A DNA stretch of 64,000 bases from Scalesia atractyloides. Taxonomy: Eukaryota > Streptophyta > Magnoliopsida > Asterales > Asteraceae. The stretch's first letter is position 1. Every line of letters starts with the position of its first letter. The notes under the pieces are model-generated. The model searched no databases. It saw only the letters and a program-made list of their open reading frames with translations, and was not told the origin of the DNA. The stretch covers positions 27,035,857 through 27,099,856 of the forward strand of contig CAMTDV010000013.1 in assembly GCA_947069175.1 (NCBI GenBank), written 5' to 3'. Of this stretch, positions 31,798 to 43,980 are shown one piece after another. The translations under genes and the position numbers were made by a program.

Positions 31798-32270
31798 CTC
31801 GGCGTGGGCAATTGGGTTGAGTTGATTGAGAGAGATTTTGGTTGATCAGAGATTAAATACGCTGGGAAGTATTAAAGCAGATGACAAATATGTGTAATTG
31901 AATTAAATACGCTGCACTTGAATCAAATACGCTGCAATTGAATCAAATACGCTTCAATTGAATTAATTACGCTGGAGATCCCTGGCGACTTTATCCTGCA
32001 AAAATAGCTATATCCGCTGGAACATTAAAAACAAATATAAGTTTGGCTAATTACGCCGATCACCGTGATAAAATCGCTGAGAATTTTTATCACTGACTTC
32101 GAAGTCGCCTTCGATTAAATACGCTGGCCTATTTCGCTGAAAATCAACAAATTCGCTGGTGTTAACCCGGCGTATTTGTTAATTACGCGATCTTCAACAA
32201 TAAAAACGTTGTATTCAAAGTTATCTACATTGACTTCAACAATAAATACGCCGAGATCGGTTTAAGTACG
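31798..32270 (-). promoter_or_regulatory. TACGC motif array, gag leader of element C
   Basis: Exact TACGC or complement at 31858, 31908, 31928, 31948, 31968, 32052, 32120, 32170, 32184 and 32247, with AAATACGCTG repeated at 20-bp steps around 31905-31955. It is the counterpart of 23500-24210 in the same element. Confidence 0.75.
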
Positions 32271-32449
32271 ACAAAAACCCTCTAATCACCCAAAAACGAC
32301 TCAAAATCCATGTTTCTTACACCAAAATGACCCAAATGTTTACCAAAACACTGGTTAACAACAACCCAATGATTAAACAGACCAAATCAAGCCATATTAT
32401 TGAGGCAATTATTTATTTGTCTTTTTAATACACTTGTGTTTCGTTACAT

Positions 32450-32619
32450 CGAATTTTTTTGTTTCTCAAACAGTACAAAGTAATAATTCATTTAATTCAC
32501 ATATGAGTAACCAAACATCACAAAGGAATGGAATGATTCATTTCATTCTGTTGTCTATTCCAATACCTTGTCCATTCCCATTCCCTCATCAATTCCATTA
32601 CCCCATATCAAACAGACCC
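32450..32619. mobile_element. Right half of the Tourist-like MITE
   Basis: AGGAATGGAATGATTC and an end at 32619 whose complement reads GGGTCTGTTTGATAT, with TAA at 32620-32622. The left limit of this half is uncertain because the 5' end of element C is decayed. Confidence 0.5.
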
Positions 32620-32622
32620 TAA

Positions 32623-33654
32623 GTTTTCTAATCCGATAGAAAGCTTGTTTATATAACTCATCATGCTATAGGTATATTTCAGCTTTTTGTTTAGTTCCAT
32701 CACAATACAGTGATCATGTTTCTGTTACATAGTAGCTCCCTGACTTGTCCATCCACAATTCGTACAGTACGACTACGAGTGGAGTTTGTCATCAAGTTCA
32801 CTTTAGGAAGTGAGAGTGTTGTGTACTCGTGATATGATAGGAGTCACACGCATCATTTAGCTTGTAGCTACTCATCAGAGCATTGTTTGTTATGAATCCA
32901 CTAACTTCCAATACTTTGGAAAACGGTATTCTTAATACGTTGTGTTTGTACTGTTGTCTAACAGTTTTAGAACAACGTTCTTGAGAAACATATGGATAAC
33001 CTCACCAGTCACGTTCGGTAGAGGATTCCTCCCCACCTGTCTGTGGCATACCAGCACCTTAGGAGAATTGCCCATGTATATTACCACAGGGCATGGGTTG
33101 GATTGGGTATGTATACAATTAGGTAGTAGCCCCTACTATCACGCTGGTAGAGGAAGCCTAGCGTAGGCAAGACCTTTATAACTGTGTGATCGTGATTCAA
33201 CAGGCGATCATAGCGCTTCAGTTGGCAGAAGTGTACGACCAGCAGGGCAGGATATAGGTTTTGGTTCAGTCCTGTGTGAGAGAGATAGCAATGCCAATAG
33301 TTGTCTAGTAGTGACTTGCTTAGTATTCCAAATAGGGATAGTGGTTTGCCTTTAAGGAATTTTAGAGATAGTCTTCCCAATTATCGATCATTCAGGTACT
33401 CCCTTGCAAGGATAAACAGATATAAGAGTTCTCGCTCACTGAGCTGAGAATACAAACGGGAAGGCATTAAGCCTCCTGCGTTTGCCATATTGGCTAAGAG
33501 GTGCGAACAAATAGTAAGGACTCTATAAGCCCACACAAACATGTTAGAGAACTATACACAAGTAGGTGGATTATCTCGTAAGGATACATGAGAAAACTAT
33601 AGTAAGTAGCCCGGTTTAGTTTCGGTTCCCGAAGTTTGAATAAGGACATTATTC
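32623..33654 (+). other. Unassigned DNA left of a truncated gypsy LTR
   Basis: No coding signal. It occupies the place where the 5' part of the gypsy LTR at 33655 should be but does not resemble the other two LTR copies, so it is either a different insertion or a different LTR subfamily. Confidence 0.4.
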
Positions 33655-34176
33655 GTCCCATCTATGTATAGTGCTATAGGAGTAGCACATCGCCCTTAGG
33701 AAGGGTCATTTTTAAGTATTCAATCGTATATCGGTCTTGTCGTTGGATGACAAGATTACGCTCGTGGAAACTATGATTTGTCATTTAGGTTGTGCATGCT
33801 ATATGAAATTGACGTAGTATACAAACTACCATGTTGGATTGAGGCAATCTTTATACATGTGATATATAAACAAACTTGTATACTCGCCAACTTTTGCTGA
33901 TTGTATTTTAATACATGTCAAATGAAATTGAGAATGACATACAAGAAAACTACTTAGGATGAACTAGAAATGCGTTTATTATTTAATGTTTTGTATTTCC
34001 TGGTCTTTGTTTATGTATGAACAAGTTGTCGTGATTTCCTTTCCAAATGTTGCACTCTCGTTTAGAAATGAAATGAAATTGGTTGCTTAAATTTTGTCAC
34101 ATTTAGTCATTATGAAGTCTTGAACAATCTCGTTTTCGTCTCACTCTGATGTTTCCGCCATTGATTAGGGTGTGAT
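33655..34176 (+). mobile_element. 3' part of a gypsy 5' LTR
   Basis: It runs parallel to 45374-45882 from AGGAGTAGCACA and CCCTTAGGAAGGGTCA to CTGATGTTTCC and AGGGTGTGATA. The upstream two thirds of the LTR are missing. The primer-binding site follows at 34181. Confidence 0.75.
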
Positions 34177-34180
34177 AAAT

Positions 34181-34193
34181 TGGTATCAAAGCC
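34181..34193 (+). other. Primer-binding site of the gypsy element
   Basis: TGGTATCAAAGCC lies four bases after the LTR. It differs by one base from the Met-tRNA complement found in element B. Confidence 0.8.
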
Positions 34194-34381
34194 AGGTTTT
34201 AGGGTTAGGAAACATGCTTTTGACCTAGTCTATAGTTAAGAAGTCCTATATTTAACCATTCTTGTTAGCATCCTTAATATAATTGAAATTCTGCCTACAT
34301 TGTTTCTCATCTTATCTTTTTTCTTAAAATGTACAAGTCTTCCTAAGACACGCTATAATACACAGAGGAAGACACTCTTAT

Positions 34382-37300
34382 TGTCACACCTCAACCAATG
34401 GCGGAAACATCAGAGTGAGATGAAAAACAATTGCTCGAGACATCACAACTTGCTAATTGCGACAATAATTAAGTAATTCAAATTTCATTGATACTAAAAT
34501 GGAAAGTACATTGTTTTGGAATGAAAAATAAACATAATGCATAAAAGCGAAACAACATGAAACAAAACTTAAATTAAAGTTTTAGGTGTGTATCTAGTCC
34601 ACCCTAAATATCATTTCTTCCTTCGTCATCAACTAGTTTCCTGCAACATGTATTTAAATAAAATCAACAAAAGTTGGCGAGTATACTAGTTTGAATACAT
34701 AGCATACTAGTGTCAAAAGTTGTCTCATATCCCAAATGGTAACTTGCAAACAATGTTTATTAACATACTAGCATGTGTTAACTATAAGTCAAACCAAAGT
34801 ATATCGCAATCGTGTGTATCCTTGTCGCTAAGACGACAAGGCCATAAAATAGTTACTAACAAACCACAAGAATTTAAGCGGTGCATTAATCCTATAGCGT
34901 ATAATTGTTAAGTAGGCTTGCAAAGTTAATCAACATAGAGAACACAAGTATAACATAGCATCTGATAACAAGAATATAATAAGTATCATGTTTTTAACGG
35001 ATAGAGTGTGTATGTAAACAAGTTTAATCGGATATGTGATTTGTAATAATGTGTATATTTTCACCCAAAGTGTGTAAAATGGAAAATGGGATTGAGTATA
35101 CTCACGGTTTGCAAAGTAAATTCCATGAACATGAGTTGATGAGTCTTGAGGTTAGAACACCGAAATTACCCTAAGAGAGAAATGGAGGTGTGTGAGTTGC
35201 GGTTTTTAGTTTAACGGATTAGATTTGGAATTTGAAGGTTAACATACTATGTATGTAAATATAAGTACCATAGAATGGTCATGCAAGAAGGTATGGATGA
35301 ATTCCATCCATTTAACCTCATTATATGATTCACCAAAGCACAAAATGTCAACTTTGTTGATGATTTCGGTTGGTCATGAATATGGAAATAATAAGACTTA
35401 AACCTACAAAAACTACAAACAACCAAGTGAGCTAGCTAGATGTGTGCATCCCAAACATGGAAAGTGTTTGGGGACATGATAGCCCTTATCCCTTATTAGA
35501 AATTATTTGAGATTTAGTGGTATGAATGTAAGAAATCAACAAGTGAGGTTGTGGAACTAAGTTGGAGAGCCAAAGCTTCCATTGTTCACACATTTACCAA
35601 AACACAAGCCTCACCATATTGAAGATGGTGAGCTTTGATGGTCTCAATACTTCCTAAAAAAAATGCAAGTTAGTGGCACACACTTTTAATGGCACTTTGT
35701 ATGTGCCATACTTGTTTAACAATAACTTTTAATGGCATTTAGTTTTTATGCCACCGAATTAGGTTTTTAATGGCACTTTACATATACATGAAATCAGAGG
35801 TGCAAATGAGCCGAGTCCGAGCTTGTACTTGACTCAGCTCAAGCTCGGCTCATAAGTAGTTTTTCAAGTTTGAGCTCAGCTCGTTTATTATTAATAACTA
35901 ACAATATAGTTAGTATATTAATTAAAACTACAGAAATAATGGCTCATTTAGGCTTGTGAGCCGGCTCAAGCATGATAAGTGAAGCATAGCTCATTTACTA
36001 AATAAACTTATTTTAATGCATAGGCTTTAGCTAAAGCTCATTTAAGCTTAACTCATATCAAGGTTTTTTTCTTCAAACCAAACTCGAGTAACTTAGTTCA
36101 TTTACACACATAATTTAAATTTTCAAGCACTTTTCTAAAAAGTTTTCTTTTTCCTCCTTTAAACCTTTTAATTAAAATTCCCCAAAATCTTCTTCCTTCC
36201 CACCTAATATTAGAAATTTTCAAACACTTTTAAGTCTTCTATATCGAATGATTCCGTTGATGCTAATTGGCGGATATTAGTCGGATTCGGCATATATGTG
36301 TCTTAAAGTGCATTAACTGCTTTAATTTATGATCACATGTTAAAAACCCCAATTTCATCTTCTTGTTTTGCTAGCAAATTCCCTGTACATTTGATTTTGG
36401 CATAAATTTGATACAAATACTAGTTCTTGGTAGTTTATTACGTCTTTGATAAACTAAGTTAAATCAAATTTGTATCTTCATGGTTCATGTAAATGTAGAA
36501 TGTCAAAATCTTTGATCCGATAACCGATCCATTTAAAGTTAGGGTAGGTCAGGTTTGGATTATTTGGGTTTGGGTTAGTTCGGACCAGGTTGTTTAGTTT
36601 TCGGGTTTAGATGTAAAATAAATATAAATGTTTTATGTTTACAAAATATCATCAAAATTCACCACTGCTTGAAAAATATCATTAAAGTTCAAACATTATT
36701 TGACATTATGTTATTACAATATTTAAAAGTCACAAAACTTAATTTTCCATATATTAAAGACTCCAAACCAAAACACTTCTATAAGAAAAAAATTAAATGT
36801 TCGGATTATTTTGGTTTTGGGTTTTTCGGGTCGGGTTGTTCGGGTTTTTTGTCAGGAAAAAGTGACCCAATAACCGAACCATTTAACATTTGGGTTGGTC
36901 GTGTTCGGGTTTTTTCGGGTATTCACTAATTAGGTTTCGGCTGGCTTTGAATCCGGGTGAGGTTTCAGGTTTACAATAAAAAAAGAACAGCCCTACTCCT
37001 GGTTTTAGGGTGTTACACTTTGTTTTGGTGCTAATATGAAGATGTAAATCTTATAATGGTAGGACCTAATCATATATTAATATTTTGTGTATCTTTGAAT
37101 ATCTTGTGTTCAAGTTTTTATTAATATGTTTTTAATTCTAGAGATGGGTTATAGAATTTTAGATTTTTTTGATATTGCGTGTATCTTTGAATATCTTGTG
37201 TTCTACTTTTGTTTATATGTTTTTTTCTAATTTCTAGGTGTTAGGGTCATTTTCTTATACGTGTTTTCTTTTGAATTAAGAACAATGAGTTTCACAAATT

Positions 37301-38859
37301 AAAGAACTTTTAGATTTTTTAGAAATCAAAACTAATGCTTGTGTGTATGTTTATAATGGCAGGGTAAATATCATAAGAAGCTTTGGAGTTAACTTTATGA
37401 CCGTGAAGTTTTCACTTAAGACAACGCATAGACTCATCGTTCAAACGTTTGGAATACGTTACGTATTACACATTGTTTTGCTAACATTTAGAATACGTTT
37501 CGGATGAAATTTATTATTAAAGTTATAATATTATGATTTCTACATTTACAATTTTGTCGATATTTATTCTATATTTATAATGTAAATAATCTGATTTTTA
37601 TAGTAACATTATAAAGCAATTTTTAGTGGCAGCCACTAAAACTAGTATGAATTTGTAACTAGAACTACTTTAAAGGCACAAAAAGTGTGCCACAATAGTC
37701 TTTTTTTATCTAGTGGCAAAAAAAAAAGTGCCATAAAACCCAAAAACTTTGTGCGGCACATCGAAAAGGTGCCACTAAAGGCTTTAGCGTCACGCTTCTA
37801 GTGACACATTTTTTTATGTGCCATCATCACTACAAATTTCTCTAGTGCACTTTTTGTTTTTTTGGCACTTTTCATATGTTACCAAATGACATTTTTTTGT
37901 AGTGATTGTAGGTTGTTTTAAACCTTCCCAAAACAGAAAGTTTAGAAGGTGTTTAAACCTCTAAACTTATAATAATCAACCATATTCAAGCTCCATGACT
38001 GTAGGTTTGTTAGAAGCAAGGCTGGTGGAAGATTGTACAAGTTAAACATGTCTAAAGAATGTGTAAGTAAAGCATTTATCAAAACAGATTTCTTGAATCA
38101 CTTTGGACCTCAAATGTGGTGAGGTTCCACCTTAGTTTACCATGGCAAACTTGTGAAAACCTTCCTAGAGGTTATCCAAGTAGTTTGATAGAAGAAAAGA
38201 AGAAAAGTGATTGAAAACTCACTTAGAACACTTAGAGTTTTTTGCCCAAAATGGAGAAATTCTTGGAGATTTAGAGAGTTTGAGAGTTGATTTGACATTA
38301 GGAAAGTGTTTATGAGTGTATGGAGCTCCTTTGGGTTCATTAGGGTTAGAGTTAAATGAGTTGAAGGTGATTGGAGGTGAAAAGGTGACAAAAATGGACT
38401 AACCCACGAGCTGGCTGCAATTTGCTACGGATTTACATCTCCAGCGCGTTGCTGGGGAAACCATGGATTCTCCTGCGTGGCACCTGGTGTCCAGTTTGAA
38501 AATGTTCAATTTTGCCCATGAACTTTTTAATGATGTTATTTTATAATGTAAACTTGTATTTTCGCCCGTTTTTAGGTAATCAAAGTGTATCAAAGTATCA
38601 TATAAATATCGTGCAACGTATGAATGATGATTAAAGCGTTTGATAGGTCAGGTTGTATGTAAACGTGTATCCAAGTGTGATGCGTAACAATACGAGTATA
38701 ACAAGTATAAGTATAAAAAGTGAATTTCCATTTTGATTAAAGACTCGAATTACAAGATTAGAATTGAAATACGAATACAAGATGAATACAAGTTCCTAAA
38801 TATAGAAAGTTGAATACAACTTCTTAAATAAGGAAAGTACAAAAGTGCGAAGCGTTACG
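34382..38859 (-). mobile_element. Inverted gypsy LTR, interrupted by a CACTA-like element
   Basis: On the minus strand it opens near 38859 (GTAACGCTTCGCAC) and closes GGTTGAGGTGTGACA at 34382. Long stretches match the LTR at 43981-45882, for example the part around 35220-35400 against 44880-45000. Without the 2.25-kb insertion its length (about 2.2 kb) is near that of the other LTR. Bases next to it (cttat and cgtaa) agree in only three of five positions, so a solo insertion into the gypsy leader is likely but not proved. Confidence 0.7.
35653..37904. mobile_element. Non-autonomous CACTA-like DNA transposon
   Basis: The right end, inverted, reads CACTACAAAAAAATGTCA. The left end, CCTAAAAAAAATGCAA, is a decayed version. 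The flanks CTT (35650-35652) and ATT (37905-37907) fit a mutated 3-bp duplication, and removing the insert restores the LTR sequence seen at 44600-44650. GTGGCAC/GTGCCAC words cluster in both subterminal regions, as is typical of CACTA elements. The interior is non-coding, with degenerate GAGCTCGGCTC and GGGTTTGGG-type stretches. Confidence 0.65.
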
Positions 38860-39560
38860 CGTAAACCAGACGATCTCACCAAAATAGGCGTGAAAACCCT
38901 CACTTTGGTGATATCCCTCAATCCGCGTTATCGATTTTTCACGAAATTATACCATCAAGTTCGATATGATTTCCACATCTTGATGGGAATTTCCCATTCT
39001 TACTCTAGTGGACCCTTACCAGCAAGTCATAATTAGTTTCTTATCTCGTTCGCCAAGTACCAACAACATGTAGGAACGACGATATAAGTTAGGGGTGAAA
39101 CCCGCATCTTGACAATTAGACCCACTTCTCGATTTTCAATACCGCTAAGGTCTCGAACTTTCATTTACTTGGGACATGTAGTAACCAGAAGGGTGAATAT
39201 CGTTAACTGAAATTTCGGCGAGAGTATTCTACTAATTAGGCCAAAGCATGCTTCCCAAATTCAAGAAAATTTTTAACCACATTGGAATAGTCTTAGTTTC
39301 ATTACGAGACTCTCCAAGATTTTACGTTAAATTCTTTTATGTTATATCCATTTTAATGTGTTTTATATTGATACCTTTTCGTTTCAAAGTCAAAGACCCA
39401 AATCGTACTTTACTCGCAATCCAAAACGATAACACTAATTGCCAAGAACAAACTAAATTTACAATCTTTTCGTCATTATTTATTAATATTCAAGGTGAAT
39501 TCTTGCTATGCTTATGTGACCTGACTTAAACAAACGTGCTACGTGACATACTACATGCTA
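38860..39560 (+). other. Gypsy leader or unassigned DNA
   Basis: No supported ORF. It lies between the inverted LTR and gypsy gag and is probably the rest of the gypsy leader, although the upstream leader (34194-34376) gives no way to confirm continuity. Confidence 0.45.
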
Positions 39561-39564
39561 AAAC

Positions 39565-40763
39565 ATGCAATTTATTCTCCAACACCTTATCGTCAAGTCT
39601 CATCCTTTCTTTTTACTCGATCTTATAGATGTCTTCATACCGTATCTCCATCTGCAAAAGAAGCTCCAAGTCGAGCTCGAGCAAGAAGATGATCTCATTC
39701 ATGGCAAAGCAATGGCCTGTGTCATCCTGGATATAGTTAGTAAGATCAATGCAGCCAACTCCCCTAATGCCTCGGTTGACTCTAAGGTTGACCCACCCAA
39801 AACCCCGTTTAACGACAAGCACTTCGCCTCTTGCCACCCAAAGACATTCACCAGAATGACAGTTCCACAAAGATGCTTGAGTGGTTCGATAGCATTGAGG
39901 TGACATTCATTAACAGTGAATGTCCCGTTCACCTGAAAACCCGAAGCACAAGCAGAGTCTTCTAGTCGAGAGCCCTCGACTGGTGGACAAACGAGCATAA
40001 CTTTCATGGAAACGACGAAGCCTATGTCCTACATTGGGCCGAGGTGAAACAACTTGGCTCCCTGATTCTGTCCTCCTCACGAGCAACATAAGCTCGAGGA
40101 AGAATTATGGCACCTTAAGCAAGTGGATGGCGACAATCTAGCTTACACCACCCGCTTCAAGCAATTAAGCATAATCGTCCTTCACCTAGTTAGCACACCC
40201 GAGCGTGCGATTAGGAAATACCTTTAGGGTCTTCCCCTTCTATATGTAATGTCATCCAAGCCACTAGGCCCGACCATTGAGCTAATTTACCTTCTAGCCG
40301 CCAGCCTCAATGAGAACCGAGTGAAAGATAGGCACACCTAAATCCAAACCACCAAAAGCACCCATCAAGCCACCACCAAACCTATCGCCAAACCCACTCC
40401 ATCCAAACCACCATTCAAACCAACTCGAGCAGTAGAAAGCGTAAGCAATCTAGCCACAACTTCTCCGTGGTAACCCCACAAAACCAACCCTATAACAACT
40501 ACAACTCACCGTCACAAACCCCGAACCGGCCAAGCAAGCTTACATTGGGAACTTTCACAAGTGTACCACTTGTAGCTACCACCACCCTACCGAATCCACA
40601 TGCCGCCATTGCTCTATGTGCAACAAATATGGGCATTTCAACACCTAGTGCCACTTCTACAAGGTAATCAAGCCCAAGCCCAAAACCAACCAACGGTCGC
40701 ACCTGTTACAAGTGCGGTGATCTGAATCATCTCAACCCACAATGCCTGTAACGTAACGCCAAA
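39565..40763 (+). pseudogene. Gypsy gag with CCHC knuckle
   Basis: KLQVELEQED and VILDIVSKINAANSPNASVDS open gag. ALDWWTNEHN (about 39975) is the capsid signature. A Pro/Thr/Asn-rich tail leads to CYKCGDLNHLNPQC at about 40705-40749, a CCHC nucleocapsid knuckle. Stops are frequent between 39900 and 40460. Gag packages element RNA. Confidence 0.85.
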
Positions 40764-41140
40764 ATGCAAACTCAAGCGCCTCGTGGACGCGCTTTCAACA
40801 TCAACACCATCCAGGCACAAAACGACAACCAAGTTGTGAATGGTACGTTTCTCATAAATGGTTTATGTGCTTCTATGTTATTTGATATTAGTGCAGATAT
40901 AAGTTTTGTATCTATTGAATTCGAACCATTGCTTAAATATACACGAACTAAGCTACCAAATACCTTTAATGTCGAAGTCGCCAACGGAAAATCCATAACT
41001 GTTGTTTCCGTCCTTAATGATTGTGCCCTAAACCTCAACAAGCATGAGTTCCCTAACAACCTCATACCCATACAATTGGGTAGTTTCACATCATAGTAGG
41101 CATGGATTGGCTTTTTAAATTCCATGCCAAAGTGGTTTGT
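40764..41140 (+). pseudogene. Gypsy aspartic protease
   Basis: VVNGTFLINGLCASMLFDIS places the active site at about 40876-40905. It reads D-I-S where D-S/T-G is needed, so the catalytic motif is destroyed. FVSIEFEPLL and NVEVANGKSI follow, as usual for plant chromovirus proteases. MDWLFKFHAK near 41102 begins the RT lead-in after a stop. Confidence 0.85.
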
Positions 41141-42177
41141 TTTGAAAAGTTCATTCGTCATCCACTTCCATCCAGTGACCCCTTACATGTCTACGGTGAG
41201 AAACCCTTGAAGGGTCTCAAACAAATGTTATGCATCCAAGCGAATAAGTACTTACGCAAGTAGTACTTTGCCTTTCTGGCCCAAATTGTGGAAAAGGGAC
41301 AAAGGAAAAGGCGTGAGTGACGTTTCGTCATTTGTGACTTTCCCGACATTTTCACCGAAGACCTACATGGTCCTCCTCCCGATCCTCGTTCCGTCGATTT
41401 CCATATTGACCTCATCCCTAGCATGACACTCGTTGCTAGATCTCCATACTGTCTCGCATTTTCAGAGATGCAAGAGCTATCGAGCCAACTACAAGAATTA
41501 CTTGATAAAGGTTTCATACGTCCTAGTACTTCTCCTTGGGGCTCCCCGGTCCTCTTCGTCAAAAAGAAGGATCGATCCTTTTAGATGTGCATCGACTTTC
41601 TTGAGCTCAACAAACTCGCCGTCAAGAATCGTTACCCTCTTCGTCGCATCGATGACCTCTTTGATCAACTCAAGACGCAACTAGTTTCTTTAAAATCGAC
41701 CTTGGTTCCGGTAATCATTAACTTCGAGTCCTTGAGTAGGACATTCCTAAAACCGATCACTACGAGTTCATGGTCATGCCCTTCGGTTTGACCAACACAC
41801 CCGCGGTCTTCATGGATTTGATGAACCGTGTGTGTAAACTCTACTTGAACCGCTTAATGATCGTATTCATAAATGACAACGTCATCTATTCCAAAACCAT
41901 AACCGAAAATGAGCGACACTTGCGTTTAATCCTAGAACTCCTCCGTACCGAACGACTATACGCCAAATTCTCCAAGTGTGAATTTTGGCTAAAAGAAGTA
42001 CAATTTCTAGGTCACGTGGTGAACGAGAAAGACAAGAATCAAAGCTGTCAAGAACTGGATTGCACCAAAATCACCATCCATGACCATTCCTTTCTTGCAT
42101 TGGTGGGTTACTACCGTCAATTCATCTACAACTTCTTAAAAATTGTCGTTCCACTCACCTTGTACTCAAAAAGATAA
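41141..42177 (+). pseudogene. Gypsy reverse transcriptase
   Basis: SEMQELSSQLQELLDKGFIRPSTSPWGSPVLFVKKKD is spread over one frame at 41466-41580. MCIDFLELNKLAVKNRYPLRRIDDLFDQL and MPFGLTNTPAVFMDLMNRV follow. The palm box reads FIND (41864-41881) where FIDD is expected, so a catalytic Asp is lost. A short deletion precedes the MPFG part. FLGHVVNEK and ALVGYYRQFI mark the end of the domain. Confidence 0.92.
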
Positions 42178-42536
42178 ACCTTTTGCTTGGGGTTTCGAAC
42201 AAGAAAAGTCTTCTCAAACCCTCAAGAATTTTTTTTGCAACGCCCCTATCCTCAAGAATTTGTTTTGGAACTACACTACCATCTTGAACTTGGTGCATTT
42301 TTTTTGCGTTAAAGGTTTGGCAAAACTACCTTTACGATACTAAGTGTATGGTCTTCACTGAGCATAAGGTCCTTCAAGATATCTTTAACCAAAAAGAACT
42401 CAACATGCATCAAAGACGATGGGTAGAATTGCTCAATGACTATGATAGCGAAATTCGCTACCACCCCAGTACGGCGAATGTCGTGGCAAATGCCCTTAGT
42501 CGAAAAACCCACGTGAAGAGTAACTGTTGCCTTTAA
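42178..42536 (+). pseudogene. Gypsy RNase H, internally deleted
   Basis: KPFAWGFEQEKSSQTLKNF leads in. After CNAPIL the domain jumps to TKCMVFTEHKVLQDIFNQKELNMHQRRWVELLNDYD and ANVVANALSRK. The central part with the first acidic residues is missing, so the enzyme is dead. Confidence 0.88.
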
Positions 42537-43970
42537 ATCCAAACCAACCTTCAAACTCCTATTCGCGAGGCACAATACTCGCTCATCAAGGAAAACCATT
42601 TGTATGACAAGATAAAGTGTGGCGCCAAAAGTCAACTTGTGACCAAACCCTATGGCTTACTCCATTATCTCAATCGTATTTGGATTCCAAACTGTGACAA
42701 CATTCGTGACCTCTTGATGAAAAAGGCGCACAAATTTTGATACTCCATTCACCCTGGTGCCGAAAAATGTAACATGACCTCCGATCATATTGGTGGCCTT
42801 GCAATAAGAAAGATATCGCCACATTCGTATCCAATTGTCTTACGTGTTCCAAGGTGAAAGCCGAACATCAACATTCCTCTAGTTTACTCGAAGCACCAGA
42901 AATTCCTGTGTGGAAATGAGAGAGTATTGTGATGGACTTCATAACCAAACTCCCTAGAACGTCATCCGGTCTAATAGTACTTAGGTGATCATCGATTGCT
43001 TGAGCAAATCCACTCACTTCGTCCCCATACTTGAAGATTATGTAGTTGAGAAATTAGCTCGGATCTACACTGATGAGATAATTCGCCATCATGGTATTCC
43101 TATCAACATCATTCGGACCGAGATGGTCGTTTCACTTCTCGTCTTTGGCAAACCTTCCAAACCGCTTTAGGCACTCAACTCAATCTTAGTATGGCTTTTC
43201 ATCCATAGTCGGATGGTGAAACAGGCGTACTATCCAAACTCTCGAGGACATGTTTCGTTCGTGCGTAATTGACTTTGGTGGCAGTTGGGACGTACATTTA
43301 GCATTGATGGGATTCTCGTAATATAACAGTTATTACTCTAGTGTTCAAATGGCTCCATTCGAAGCCTTGTATGATCCTAAGTGTCGTTCGCCTATTTTTT
43401 AGCATGAGATCAGCGAAGCACAAATCACCAGTCCCGAGCTTATACAAGAGACGACAGACAAGATCTTGCAAATTCCTAACAATCTACTCAAAGCTAAAAG
43501 CCGACAAATGAGCTATGCCGACAAGCATCGCAAGCCCTTGGAATTTACGTTGGTGATCAAGTATTTCTCAAGGTATCCCCTTGGAAAGGAGTCATCCATT
43601 TCGGTTAGAAAGGCAAACTCACTCCTCATTTTGTAGGTCCTTTCAAGATTCTCGAGAGGATTGGCAAGGTAGCGTATCGTTTGGACTTACCTCAAAAACT
43701 CAACAATGTACATCCAACGTTTCACGTTTCAAACTTCAAGAAGTGCTAGCTGAAGAGGGACTTCAAGTTCCACTCATCGACATTCAAATCAACGAGTCCT
43801 TACACTTCGTCGAGAAACCGATCGAAATAATGGATCTAGGAACCAAGTAACTTAAGCGTAGTTGCATTCCCATAGTTAAGACTCGATGGGTAGGAAAACT
43901 TGGCGTTGAATTTACTTGGAAACTCGAGAGTCTTCATATTGAAGAAGTTTTGGGATGAAAGTTCCTAAAG
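42537..43970 (+). pseudogene. Gypsy integrase and C-terminal tail
   Basis: The H2C2 region is recognisable around 42720-42860. The core includes VIDCLSKSTHFVP-like sequence (42985), HHGIPINII with a decayed second acid, and MAPFEALYDPKCRSP near 43350. The tail VSPWKGVIHFG, GPFKILERIGKVAYRLDLP and NVHPTFHVSNFKK is typical of plant gypsy pol, followed by LHFVEKPIEIMD. Many stops and shifts are present. A purine tract (TAGGGGAAAT, 43971-43980) precedes the LTR. Confidence 0.88.
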
Positions 43971-43980
43971 TAGGGGAAAT

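Larger units (their letters stand above)
20145..32430 (-). mobile_element. Copia element C, 5' end lost
   Basis: A minus-strand copia of the same lineage as B: leader, gag with knuckle, coiled coil, linker with knuckle 2, protease, integrase, RT, RNase H, conserved post-pol block, second leader, ORF3 and 3' LTR (20145-20577). The left edge is fixed by TGTGAATCCC against the MITE. No 5' LTR or Met primer site was found on the right, so the 5' end seems deleted somewhere near 32400-32450. The right coordinate is therefore approximate. Integrase, RT and gag are frameshifted, and the RT catalytic box reads YVDN. Confidence 0.75.

Noticed and set aside
31858..32251. Short repeated words could suggest a CRISPR-like array
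   Set aside because: Repeats are only 5-11 bp, irregularly spaced and in both orientations, in a eukaryotic retrotransposon leader.
37828..37904. A 77-bp CACTACAA...TTGTAGTG unit as a complete mini-transposon
   Set aside because: Removing 35653-37904 restores the interrupted LTR, so the inner CACTACAA is a subterminal word of the larger element.
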